5,233 bases of DNA. Source: Pseudomonadota bacterium. GTDB taxonomy: Bacteria; Pseudomonadota; Alphaproteobacteria; Rhizobiales; Xanthobacteraceae. The translations under genes and the position numbers were made by a program. A model generated the notes under the pieces. That model saw only the letters and a program-made list of their open reading frames with translations, did no database searches and was not told the origin of the DNA. Of the stretch, positions 1 to 5,233 are shown in pieces. Each line of letters starts with the position of its first letter. The first letter of the stretch is position 1. The stretch is taken from NCBI GenBank assembly GCA_023390695.1, contig JAEWCJ010000100.1, positions 1 through 5,233 on the forward strand. Direction: 5' to 3'.

Positions 1-480
1 GTGTTCCGGCTGCCGAAGGACGATTCCACGGACTACATCAAGCGCGTGATCGGCTTGCCCGGGGACCGGATCCGCATGATGGACGGCTTGCTGCATATCA
101 ACGGGCAGCCGGTGAAGCGCGAGCGCATTTCCGATTTTATCGAAACCGAAGAGACCGAACGGGCGACACGGGTGAAGCGCTGGCGCGAGACGCTGCCGAA
201 TGGCGTCACCTACACGACGCTCGATCTCGTCGATAACGGCTTTTACGACAATACGCAGGAGTACGTCGTTCCCGCGGGCCATTATTTCATGATGGGCGAC
301 AACCGCGATAACTCCACCGACAGCCGCGTGCTCAGCCAGGTCGGCTATGTGCCGTTCGAGAATCTGATCGGCCGCGCGCAGATCATTTTCTTTTCTGTGG
401 CTGAAGGTGAGCGCGCCTGGCAGGTTTGGCGCTGGCCTTGGGCCGTGCGCTGGAGCCGGTTGTTCTCTGTTGTCCGATGA
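1..480 (+). CDS. lepB: Signal peptidase I, 3' part (5' end outside window)
   Basis: This is the C-terminal 159 residues of the membrane-anchored peptidase that cleaves signal peptides from exported preproteins on the outer face of the inner membrane. The catalytic-lysine box DYIKRVIGLPGD is at residues 11-22 of the visible part (K14 is the general base of the Ser-Lys dyad). The family box GDNRDNSTDSR is at 99-109, followed by the usual VPFENLIGRAQIIFFS segment. The N-terminal membrane helix and the Ser box (SMxPT) are missing because they lie before base 1. The GTG at base 1 is therefore read as an internal valine of the common VVFRLPKD stretch, not a start. The C-terminus (140-159) is rich in Trp and Arg. 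The stop TGA at 478-480 overlaps the rnc start as ATGA. Identification is firm; only the 5' extent is unknown. Confidence 0.95.
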   Translation: MFRLPKDDSTDYIKRVIGLPGDRIRMMDGLLHINGQPVKRERISDFIETEETERATRVKRWRETLPNGVTYTTLDLVDNGFYDNTQEYVVPAGHYFMMGDNRDNSTDSRVLSQVGYVPFENLIGRAQIIFFSVAEGERAWQVWRWPWAVRWSRLFSVVR

Positions 481-1289
481 ATCGAAAGGCCGATAACGCC
501 CCAGATGACGTCGTTCGGCCGGCGGCTGCAAAGCGCGGCGTGGCCGTAAAGGAGCGTGCGCCAGCGCCGGCCGCACGTGTGCGCAAGGTCAAGGCCAAGC
601 CATCGGCGGCGACGTCTCTGGAGACCACCATCGGTTATCGGTTCGCGGATTCGGACCTGCTGGATCGTGCCTTGACGCATATTTCCGCGCTCAAGGGGCA
701 GGGACGTGTGGGCAGCTATCAACGGCTGGAATTCCTTGGCGATCACGTGTTGGGGCTTGCGGTTTCGGAAATGCTGTTTGCGGCTTTCCCCAAGGCGGAT
801 GAGGGGGAATTGTCCCGTCGTCTCGCCGATCTCGTGCGGCGGGAGACTTGTGCCGATGTCGCCCGCGCCATCGATCTGGGCGCTGCCTTGCGGCTCGGCG
901 CTTCCGAGGTGAGGGCGGGTGGGCGCAGCAAGGTCGCTATCCTGGCCGACGTTTGCGAATCCCTGATTGGCGCGGTTTTTCTGGATGGCGGCTACGAGGC
1001 GGCAAAAGGTTTCGTGGAGCGGTTCTGGGCGGAACGCATGCGCAAGCCGGCGCGGCCGCTGCGCGATCCGAAGACGGTGCTGCAGGAATGGGCGCAGGGG
1101 CGCGGGCTTCCGACACCTGCCTATCGCGAGGTCGAGCGCACCGGACCGCATCACGATCCGGTGTTCCGTGTTGCCGTGACCTTGCCTGATCGCGATCCCG
1201 CCGAGGGCAAGGGACGCTCGAAACGCGCCGCCGAACAGGCGGCTGCGGCAGCTTTGTTGGCGCGGGAAGGCGTGCGTGCGGATGGTTGA
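477..1289 (+). CDS. rnc: Ribonuclease III
   Basis: This is the double-strand-specific endoribonuclease that processes 30S rRNA precursor and structured mRNAs in the cytoplasm; 270 residues. After an Ala/Lys/Pro-rich, probably disordered 45-residue extension comes the nuclease domain (about 48-190). Its signature RLEFLGDHVLG is at 83-93. By alignment to the E. coli enzyme, the metal-binding and catalytic residues are E85, D89, E109, D158 and E161. A dsRNA-binding domain follows (about 197-263: DPKTVLQEWAQGRG to SKRAAEQAAAAALL). The position matching E. coli E38 is Q82. The ATG at 477 is chosen because it overlaps the lepB stop (ATGA). An in-frame ATG at 426 would add 17 residues inside lepB and is less likely. 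No strong Shine-Dalgarno precedes 477, so translational coupling to lepB is inferred. Confidence 0.95.
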   Translation: MNRKADNAPDDVVRPAAAKRGVAVKERAPAPAARVRKVKAKPSAATSLETTIGYRFADSDLLDRALTHISALKGQGRVGSYQRLEFLGDHVLGLAVSEMLFAAFPKADEGELSRRLADLVRRETCADVARAIDLGAALRLGASEVRAGGRSKVAILADVCESLIGAVFLDGGYEAAKGFVERFWAERMRKPARPLRDPKTVLQEWAQGRGLPTPAYREVERTGPHHDPVFRVAVTLPDRDPAEGKGRSKRAAEQAAAAALLAREGVRADG

Positions 1290-2211
1290 AATGAACACTC
1301 ACGGACAAGGACCGGAGCAGACACGTTGCGGCTTCGTGGCCTTGATCGGCGCGCCCAATGCCGGCAAATCGACGCTGCTCAACGCTCTGGTCGGGTCCAA
1401 GGTCTCAATCGTCTCGCACAAGGTGCAGACGACACGCATGCTCGTGCGCGGCATCGCGATCGAGGGCGATGCGCAGCTGATCTTTGTCGACACGCCCGGC
1501 ATCTTCCGGCCCAAGCGAAGGCTCGATCGCGCCATGGTCGACAGCGCCTGGTCTGGCGCGCAAGACGCGGATCTCACCGGATTGCTGATTGATGCCCGCA
1601 AGGGGCTCGACGAGGAGACGGAAGCTATCCTGTCGAGGGTCGACGATATCGGCGGCGAAAAATTCCTGCTGCTCAACAAGATCGATCTGGTCGACAAGGA
1701 AACTCTGCTGGGGCTCACTCAGGCGGTGAATGAGCGTGCCCGCTTCACCGCGACCTTCATGATTTCGGCTTTGACCGGCAGCGGTGTCGCCGACGTGAAG
1801 CGCTGGCTGGCGGAACGCGTGCCGCAAGGGCCTTGGCATTATCCGGAAGACCAGATTTCAGATGCGCCGCTGCGGCAGCTCGCCGCCGAGATCACGCGCG
1901 AAAAGCTGTTTCACCGGCTGCATCAGGAATTGCCCTATCAGTCGACGGTCGAGACCACGGATTGGAAGCAGCTCAAGGACGGATCGGTCCGTATTGAGCA
2001 AACGATCTTTGTCGAGCGTGAGAGCCAGCGCAAGATTGTGCTTGGTAAGGGCGGACAGACCATCAAGGCCATTGGCGCCGATGCGCGCCGGGAGATCGCC
2101 GACATCGCGGAAGCCCCGGTCCATCTCTTTCTGTTCGTGAAGGTGCGCGAAGGCTGGGGCAACGATCCGGAGCGCTATCGCGAAATGGGCCTGGATTTTC
2201 CGAAGGATTGA
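1282..2211 (+). CDS. era: GTPase Era, 30S ribosome assembly factor
   Basis: Era is an essential GTPase that binds the 3' end of 16S rRNA and helps 30S maturation; it sits at ribosomes and the inner membrane. Numbered from the 1282 start (309 residues): G1 P-loop GAPNAGKS 23-30, switch I region with QTTR about 49-52, G3 DTPG 70-73, G4 NKID 132-135 and G5 SALTG 162-166. A C-terminal KH RNA-binding domain carries the GKGG loop at 256-259 within IVLGKGGQTIKAIG. Length is normal for the family. The start is uncertain. GTG 1276, ATG 1282 and ATG 1291 are in frame. GGAAGG at 1265-1270 lies 5, 11 and 20 nt upstream respectively. I chose 1282, which overlaps the rnc end by 8 nt. The rnc-era pairing is conserved in many bacteria and links rRNA processing with assembly. 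Confidence 0.95.
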   Translation: MVEMNTHGQGPEQTRCGFVALIGAPNAGKSTLLNALVGSKVSIVSHKVQTTRMLVRGIAIEGDAQLIFVDTPGIFRPKRRLDRAMVDSAWSGAQDADLTGLLIDARKGLDEETEAILSRVDDIGGEKFLLLNKIDLVDKETLLGLTQAVNERARFTATFMISALTGSGVADVKRWLAERVPQGPWHYPEDQISDAPLRQLAAEITREKLFHRLHQELPYQSTVETTDWKQLKDGSVRIEQTIFVERESQRKIVLGKGGQTIKAIGADARREIADIAEAPVHLFLFVKVREGWGNDPERYREMGLDFPKD

Positions 2212-2244
2212 CCGGCGCGCAGATTCGCCGGCAAGGTGCCCGGC

Positions 2245-2982
2245 ATGCATTGGATCGATGACGGCATCGTTCTGGGCGTGCGCAAGCACGGGGAGGCCAA
2301 CGCTATCCTCGAATTGATGACGCGCGCGCATGGCCGCCATCTTGGGCTGGTGCGGGGCGGTGGCAGCACGCGACTTCGCCCGGTCCTGCAGCCAGGCAAC
2401 ACCGTGCACGCGAGCTGGAGCGCCCGGATCGACGAACATCTCGGAACCTATACCGTCGAAGGCCTCAACCTGCGCGCCGGCTCGTTGCTGACGTCTTCGC
2501 ATGCGGTTTATGCCGTCACGCATCTCGCGGCATTGGCGCGGCTGTTGCCGGAGCGCGATCCGCACGAGGCGGTCTATGACAGCCTGGACATGATCCTGGA
2601 CGCGGTTGAGGATCCGGCCCTGGCCGGTGCACATGCCGTCCATTTCGAGATGTTGATGCTGGTCGAGCTCGGCTTTGGTCTTGATCTGGTATCGTGCGCT
2701 GCGACCGGACAGACGCATGATCTCATTTATGTCTCGCCGAAATCCGGTCGCGCCGTCTCACGCGAAGCGGGTGAGGAGTGGCGGCACCGGCTGCTGCCGC
2801 TGCCAGCCTTTTTGGTGCAAGACGACCATGCGGCTCCATCCGGCGCCGACATCATCAAAGCCTTCGACCTCACCGGCTATTTTCTGGCGCGTGACGTGCT
2901 TGAGCCGCGTGGTCTGGCCTTTGCGGATGCGCGTGCGCATTTCATCGCCGCCATTGCACGGGCTTTGCCGCACGCCGCCTGA
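2245..2982 (+). CDS. recO: DNA repair protein RecO
   Basis: RecO is the recombination mediator that, with RecR and RecF, loads RecA on SSB-coated single-stranded DNA; cytoplasmic, 245 residues. The N-terminal OB-fold (about 1-80) begins [20 protein letters not shown] and contains the family stretch [18 protein letters not shown] at 22-39. The rest is the helical C-terminal domain, with [17 protein letters not shown] at 132-148 and then C151-x2-TG and [15 protein letters not shown] at 162-176. Only one Cys is present at the site where some RecO proteins have a four-Cys zinc finger, so zinc binding is not expected. ATG 2245 is preferred over GTG 2236 because AAGG at 2233-2236 is 8 nt upstream. 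It begins 33 nt after era, with no terminator between them, so it is likely the last gene of the operon. The A of its TGA is the first base of the facing terminator's A-tract. Confidence 0.93.
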   Translation: MHWIDDGIVLGVRKHGEANAILELMTRAHGRHLGLVRGGGSTRLRPVLQPGNTVHASWSARIDEHLGTYTVEGLNLRAGSLLTSSHAVYAVTHLAALARLLPERDPHEAVYDSLDMILDAVEDPALAGAHAVHFEMLMLVELGFGLDLVSCAATGQTHDLIYVSPKSGRAVSREAGEEWRHRLLPLPAFLVQDDHAAPSGADIIKAFDLTGYFLARDVLEPRGLAFADARAHFIAAIARALPHAA

Positions 2983-3011
2983 AAAAAAAGGCCGGTCGAT
3001 AAGACCGGCCT
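2982..3011 (-). terminator. Intrinsic terminator of the 78-residue secreted-protein gene
   Basis: A perfect 9-bp stem, AGGCCGGTC (2989-2997) with GACCGGCCT (3003-3011), encloses a 5-nt loop. Read on the minus strand it is followed at once by eight U residues (A-run 2982-2989), the classical intrinsic form. It lies 22 nt past the TAA at 3034-3036. On the plus strand the same hairpin is followed only by a delayed TTTT at 3017-3020. It could act weakly for recO, but the orientation clearly favours the minus-strand transcript. Confidence 0.88.
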
Positions 3012-3033
3012 CGAAATTTTGCTGTGCAATCGG

Positions 3034-3270
3034 TTAGCGGCAACGCCGCTCCCACCAGCACCGGCGATAAACTCCGTAGCCGCGGCAGACGCGCACACTG
3101 CGGCACCGCGGGCCGCGGCGATAACGGTAATATTGCGCCTGTTCGATCATGCTCTGCAGGTTAATGGCACCGTTGATTGCCGCGCCATTGGCCGGCGCGG
3201 CGGATGCACCGGTGGTGCCGGCAAGGCCGAGGCCGGTCGCGACCAGCATTGCAAAGATAATCTGCTTCAT
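3034..3270 (-). CDS. Small secreted Cys/Arg-rich protein, unknown function
   Basis: A 78-residue protein of no family I recognise. Residues 1-24 form a clear Sec signal peptide (basic n-region MK, hydrophobic core IIFAMLVATGLGLAG, cleavage after ASA with AP next), so export to the periplasm or beyond is predicted. The mature 54 residues begin Ala/Asn-rich. They end in a strongly basic tail with C56, C62, C71 and C77, two Trp (72-73), 12 Arg and only two acidic residues (net about +10). Four Cys in an exported protein could form two disulfides; this is inferred. The start is supported by AAGGAG 6 nt before the ATG. It runs against recO and ends in a strong terminator. The core C62-x2-YG-x2-RRCWW matches the neighbouring minus-strand gene, suggesting a duplicated pair. 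The opposite strand's overlapping open frames lack these signals. Confidence 0.75.
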   Translation of the reverse strand: MKQIIFAMLVATGLGLAGTTGASAAPANGAAINGAINLQSMIEQAQYYRYRRGPRCRSVRVCRGYGVYRRCWWERRCR

Positions 3271-3323
3271 CAGGGTCTCCTTTTCCGTCCTTGACGATAA
3301 TCTCTCATCGCCAGATGAAATTA

Positions 3324-3350
3324 GTGGTCAGCCCAAGCCGAACCGACCAC
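3324..3350. promoter_or_regulatory. Inverted repeat upstream of the 78-residue protein gene, possible operator
   Basis: GTGGTC (3324-3329) and GACCAC (3345-3350) are perfect inverted half-sites separated by 15 nt, with a centre-to-centre distance of 21 bp, about two helical turns. It lies 54 nt upstream of the minus-strand gene that starts at 3270. That fits a dimeric regulator site, but six-base arms at this distance can arise by chance. I could not identify a convincing promoter for this gene in 3271-3475. A GGAAC (minus strand) at 3351-3355 has no suitable -10 partner. Confidence 0.2.
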
Positions 3351-3475
3351 GTTCCCCACCCGCCGCAAAAGATTCGATGCGGTCGCAAACGCATATTAGC
3401 TGAAGTTGAGGATTTGGCGACACGGCAGGCTGTGGCGCCAAACAGGGCCTGAATCCTCCGCCGTTGGTCACCGGC

Positions 3476-3772
3476 TTACCACCGGTAGCGATAGGGCCGG
3501 TAATAAGGCCGGTAGTAGCGATAGGGCCTATAATAACCGTAAGGTCGAGAGTAGCGCGGGCCGCCTGTCCACCAGCAGCGCCGGGTGCAGCCATAGGGAC
3601 CACAACGGCGGCGGCACACATAGCGAACCTCCTCGCTCAGTTTGTGGTCCGCCAGAGCTCCGCTGAGGCCTGCCGGCACCGGCAGCGTCATGGCGTGAGC
3701 CTGATTCGTTGGCACGGACGCAAATGTCAGCAGCGCTGCAATGGCCGCAAATGCGATCAGTATCCTGCGCAT
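3476..3772 (-). CDS. Small secreted Cys/Tyr/Arg-rich protein with RPY-repeat tail
   Basis: A 98-residue protein of unknown function. Residues 1-27 are a Sec signal peptide (MRR, hydrophobic core ILIAFAAIAALLTFA, cleavage after AHA). A short linker follows, then a four-Cys core (C53, C57, C62, C66; C57-x2-YG-x2-RRCWW). The C-terminal tail (74-98) has four RPY motifs, at 76-78, 82-84, 88-90 and 92-94. The mature part holds 13 Tyr and 14 Arg against three acidic residues, net about +12. The start at 3772 is preferred over the upstream in-frame ATG at 3787 because GGAAGGA lies directly before it at normal spacing and would fall inside the longer reading frame. The core matches the next minus-strand gene downstream (3034-3270), 205 nt away. 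A surface, wall-binding or nucleic-acid-binding role is only a guess. Confidence 0.75.
   Translation of the reverse strand: MRRILIAFAAIAALLTFASVPTNQAHAMTLPVPAGLSGALADHKLSEEVRYVCRRRCGPYGCTRRCWWTGGPRYSRPYGYYRPYRYYRPYYRPYRYRW
3485..3536. repeat. 30-bp-period direct repeat coding the RPY tail
   Basis: Bases 3485-3506 and 3515-3536 match at 20 of 22 positions with a 30-bp offset. They share TAGCGATAGGGCC and TAATAA, separated by two mismatches. The repeat encodes ten-residue units of the YRPYRYYRPY type in the minus-strand protein, so the tail probably grew by in-frame duplication. Confidence 0.75.
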
Positions 3773-3799
3773 ATTCGGTCCTTCCATAAATATCCTTGC

Positions 3800-3825
3800 A
3801 AGCCGCAGAGGTTCATTTTGGTTCC
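3800..3825 (-). promoter_or_regulatory. Candidate EcfG-type (general stress) promoter of the 98-residue protein gene
   Basis: On the minus strand GGAAC(C) at 3825-3820 is followed after 17 nt (counted from GGAAC) by GCTT at 3803-3800. The alphaproteobacterial EcfG consensus is GGAAC-N16/17-CGTT, so the -35 element matches perfectly and the -10 matches in two of four bases. Transcription would begin near 3793, leaving about 20 nt of leader that holds the GGAAGGA ribosome-binding site before the ATG at 3772. The geometry is good, but the -10 mismatch keeps this tentative. Confidence 0.35.
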
Positions 3826-3888
3826 CTCCGTGCTGGCTTGCGTCGCCTCCGTCCAGCCAGTAAAGCCCCAGTTCTCTGAATCCGTCAT

Positions 3889-3906
3889 GGGATGAATGTT
3901 CATCCC
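3889..3906. promoter_or_regulatory. 18-bp perfect palindrome upstream of parC
   Basis: GGGATGAA (3889-3896) and TTCATCCC (3899-3906) are perfect inverted arms around a TG centre. The site is 35 nt upstream of the parC ATG. It could be a dimeric operator or a leader hairpin. It has no U-tract, so it is not a terminator. It shares bases with the GTTC direct repeat just downstream. Confidence 0.4.
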
Positions 3907-3912
3907 TTGTTC
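3898..3912 (+). promoter_or_regulatory. Candidate LexA (SOS) box upstream of parC
   Basis: The sequence reads GTTC-ATCCCTT-GTTC, an exact fit to the GTTC-N7-GTTC direct repeat bound by LexA in Alphaproteobacteria. It ends 29 nt before the parC ATG, a position where bound LexA could block transcription start. It also lies in the divergent region of the minus-strand gene starting at 3772, though further from it. Eight fixed bases are expected by chance about 0.16 times in a window of this size counting both strands, so location is the main support. No experimental link of this site to LexA is implied. Confidence 0.42.
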
Positions 3913-3941
3913 ATGGGCTTTTTGCGGGTTACCCACGCGCC

Positions 3942-5233
3942 ATGGGAAAGCAAGCGATTCCGCCTGAGAAAGGCGACGTCCACGAAATTGCGTTGCGGGA
4001 TGCTCTGGAAGAGCGGTATCTCGCTTACGCGCTTTCGACCATCATGCACCGGGCCTTGCCGGACGCTCGCGACGGGCTGAAGCCGGTCCATCGCCGCATT
4101 CTCTATGGTATGCGCCTGCTGCGGCTTGATCCCGGAGCGACCTTCAAGAAGTCGGCCAAAATCGTCGGCGACGTGATGGGTAACTTCCATCCGCATGGCG
4201 ACCAGGCCATCTACGACGCCCTCGTACGTCTCGCGCAAGATTTCTCATCGCGCTATCCGCTCGTCGACGGGCAGGGCAATTTCGGCAATATCGACGGCGA
4301 TAACGCCGCTGCCTACCGCTATACCGAAGCGCGCATGACCGAGGTTGCGCGGCTTCTGCTCGAGGGGATCGAGGAGGATGCGGTCGATTTCCGCCCGAAC
4401 TACGACGGCTTGTCAGAAGAGCCGGTGGTTCTGCCCGGCGCATTCCCGAATCTGCTCGCCAACGGCGCTCAAGGCATTGCCGTGGGCATGGCGACCTCGA
4501 TACCGCCTCACAACGCAGCAGAGCTGTGTGATGCGGCGCTGTTCCTGATTGCCAATCCCAATGCGCGCCCCAAAACGCTGATGAAATTCGTGCCGGGACC
4601 GGATTTTCCGACCGGTGGCATCATCGTGGATTCGCCGGAGGCCATGGCCGAGGCCTACGCGACCGGCCGCGGTTCGTTCCGTGTACGCGCCCGCTGGAAG
4701 GAAGAGGATGCGGGCCGCGGCACCTATCAGGTCGTGATCACCGAGATTCCGTATTTGGTGCAGAAGTCCCGGCTGGTCGAGAAGATCGCCGAGCTGATGA
4801 ACGAGAAGAAACTGCCGCTGGTCGGTGACATCCGGGACGAGTCGGCGGAAGACGTGCGGTTGGTCATCGAACCGCGCGCACGCACGGTGGATGCGGCGGT
4901 GATGATGGAATCCCTCTTCAAGCTCACCGAGCTCGAGAGCCGCATTCCGCTCAACATGAATGTGCTGGTCAAGGGCAGGATTCCAAAGGTTATCGGTCTT
5001 GCCGAAGCGTTGCGCGAATGGCTCGACCACCGCCGCGATGTTCTGATCCGCCGTTCGAATTACCGGCTGAATCAGATCGATCATCGTCTCGAAGTTCTGG
5101 GCGGACACCTGATCGCCTATTTGATCCTCGACATGGTGATCAAGATCATCCGCACCCACGACGAGCCGAAGCCGGTGCTGATACGCACTTTCCAGCTCAC
5201 GGATATTCAGGCCGACGCCATCCTCAACATGCG
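3942..5233 (+). CDS. parC: DNA topoisomerase IV subunit A, 5' part (3' end outside window)
   Basis: This is the breakage-reunion subunit which, with ParE, decatenates daughter chromosomes; cytoplasmic. The first 430 codons are present. Visible parts are the winged-helix DNA-gate domain starting [20 protein letters not shown] at 19-38, [18 protein letters not shown] at 40-57, [20 protein letters not shown] at 82-101, and catalytic Y127 in [29 protein letters not shown] (166-185) and IPPHN (187-191) follow, then the tower region and the start of the C-gate coiled coil near 355-430. Wording such as [31 protein letters not shown] favours ParC over GyrA. Q88 and D92 occupy the positions of E. coli ParC S80 and E84. 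ATG 3942 is the only plausible start in frame. Its Shine-Dalgarno is weak (GCGGG at 3924-3928). A poor sigma-70-like pair, TTGCGT (3838-3843) and TAAAGC (3861-3866), is a possible promoter. Confidence 0.95.
   Translation, partial: MGKQAIPPEKGDVHEIALRDALEERYLAYALSTIMHRALPDARDGLKPVHRRILYGMRLLRLDPGATFKKSAKIVGDVMGNFHPHGDQAIYDALVRLAQDFSSRYPLVDGQGNFGNIDGDNAAAYRYTEARMTEVARLLLEGIEEDAVDFRPNYDGLSEEPVVLPGAFPNLLANGAQGIAVGMATSIPPHNAAELCDAALFLIANPNARPKTLMKFVPGPDFPTGGIIVDSPEAMAEAYATGRGSFRVRARWKEEDAGRGTYQVVITEIPYLVQKSRLVEKIAELMNEKKLPLVGDIRDESAEDVRLVIEPRARTVDAAVMMESLFKLTELESRIPLNMNVLVKGRIPKVIGLAEALREWLDHRRDVLIRRSNYRLNQIDHRLEVLGGHLIAYLILDMVIKIIRTHDEPKPVLIRTFQLTDIQADAILNM

Noticed and set aside
1..3. GTG at the window edge as a start codon for lepB
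   Set aside because: The protein would lack the membrane anchor and the catalytic serine box; the frame simply enters from outside the window.
345..1298. Long minus-strand open frame (317 codons) opposite rnc
   Set aside because: It lies entirely across lepB/rnc, whose motifs are unmistakable; the translation is Arg/His/Pro-rich with no domain, as expected of the antisense frame of a GC-rich gene.
1858..2718. Minus-strand open frame of 286 codons across era and recO
   Set aside because: It spans two well-identified plus-strand genes, has no recognisable motif, and is explained by GC-rich codon bias.
3345..3380. GGAAC on the minus strand as an EcfG promoter for the 78-residue protein gene
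   Set aside because: No CGTT-like -10 lies 16-18 nt downstream, so only half of the promoter is present.
3019..3403. Two plus-strand open frames (3019-3294 and 3149-3403) opposite the 78-residue protein gene
   Set aside because: Their translations are low-complexity and lack start signals, while the opposite strand shows a signal peptide, AAGGAG and a terminator.
3470..3486. Inverted repeat ACCGG/CCGGT around the stop of the 98-residue protein gene as a terminator
   Set aside because: The stem is only five base pairs, it overlaps the coding end, and no U-tract follows on the minus strand.
3811..3824. GTTC-N6-GTTC, a second possible LexA box
   Set aside because: The spacer is six rather than seven bases, which would put the half-sites out of register; the second GTTC is better explained as part of the GGAACC -35 element on the minus strand.
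3464..3895. Plus-strand open frame of 143 codons over the 98-residue protein gene
   Set aside because: The minus-strand frame has a signal peptide, ordered Cys core and good ribosome-binding site; the plus-strand frame has none of these and runs through the parC promoter region.
4413..5159. Minus-strand open frame of 248 codons opposite parC
   Set aside because: It is an antisense shadow of the conserved ParC tower region; no signal peptide, domain or ribosome-binding site supports it.

Overview
The window reads as alphaproteobacterial chromosome, most likely Hyphomicrobiales (Rhizobiales) near the Bradyrhizobium/Rhodopseudomonas/Xanthobacteraceae branch. The grounds are the gene order lepB-rnc-era-recO followed by parC, high GC with GC-rich third codon positions, and protein wording such as the ParC start and the RecO N-terminus that I recognise from that group. 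The genus is inferred, not demonstrated.

Region 1 (1-2982, plus strand) is a compact housekeeping operon. It holds the 3' part of lepB (signal peptidase I, cut by the window edge), rnc (RNase III), era (ribosome-assembly GTPase) and recO (recombination mediator). lepB and rnc overlap by ATGA, rnc and era overlap by a few bases, and era and recO are 33 nt apart. These genes serve protein export, rRNA/dsRNA processing, 30S maturation and RecFOR repair, and are probably co-transcribed and partly translationally coupled.

Region 2 (2982-3772, minus strand) is a small accessory island between recO and parC. It contains two short genes for predicted secreted, very basic, Cys/Arg/Tyr/Trp-rich proteins of 78 and 98 residues. 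They look like diverged paralogues sharing a C-x2-YG-x2-RRCWW core, and the larger one ends in an RPY repeat tail. A strong intrinsic terminator facing the minus strand lies directly against the recO stop codon. The larger gene has a good Shine-Dalgarno and a candidate EcfG-type (general stress response) promoter. I do not recognise a named family for either protein.

Region 3 (3773-3941) is the divergent promoter region between the 98-residue protein gene and parC. It contains an 18-bp perfect palindrome overlapping a GTTC-N7-GTTC direct repeat, which is the alphaproteobacterial LexA (SOS) box pattern, 29 nt upstream of the parC start.

Region 4 (3942-5233, plus strand) is the 5' part of parC (topoisomerase IV subunit A), cut by the window end after 430 codons. 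It has the catalytic tyrosine and a non-serine residue at the main quinolone-contact position.

There are no tRNA or rRNA genes, CRISPR arrays, insertion sequences or obvious pseudogenes. The least explained part is the secreted-protein pair and the regulatory region next to it.
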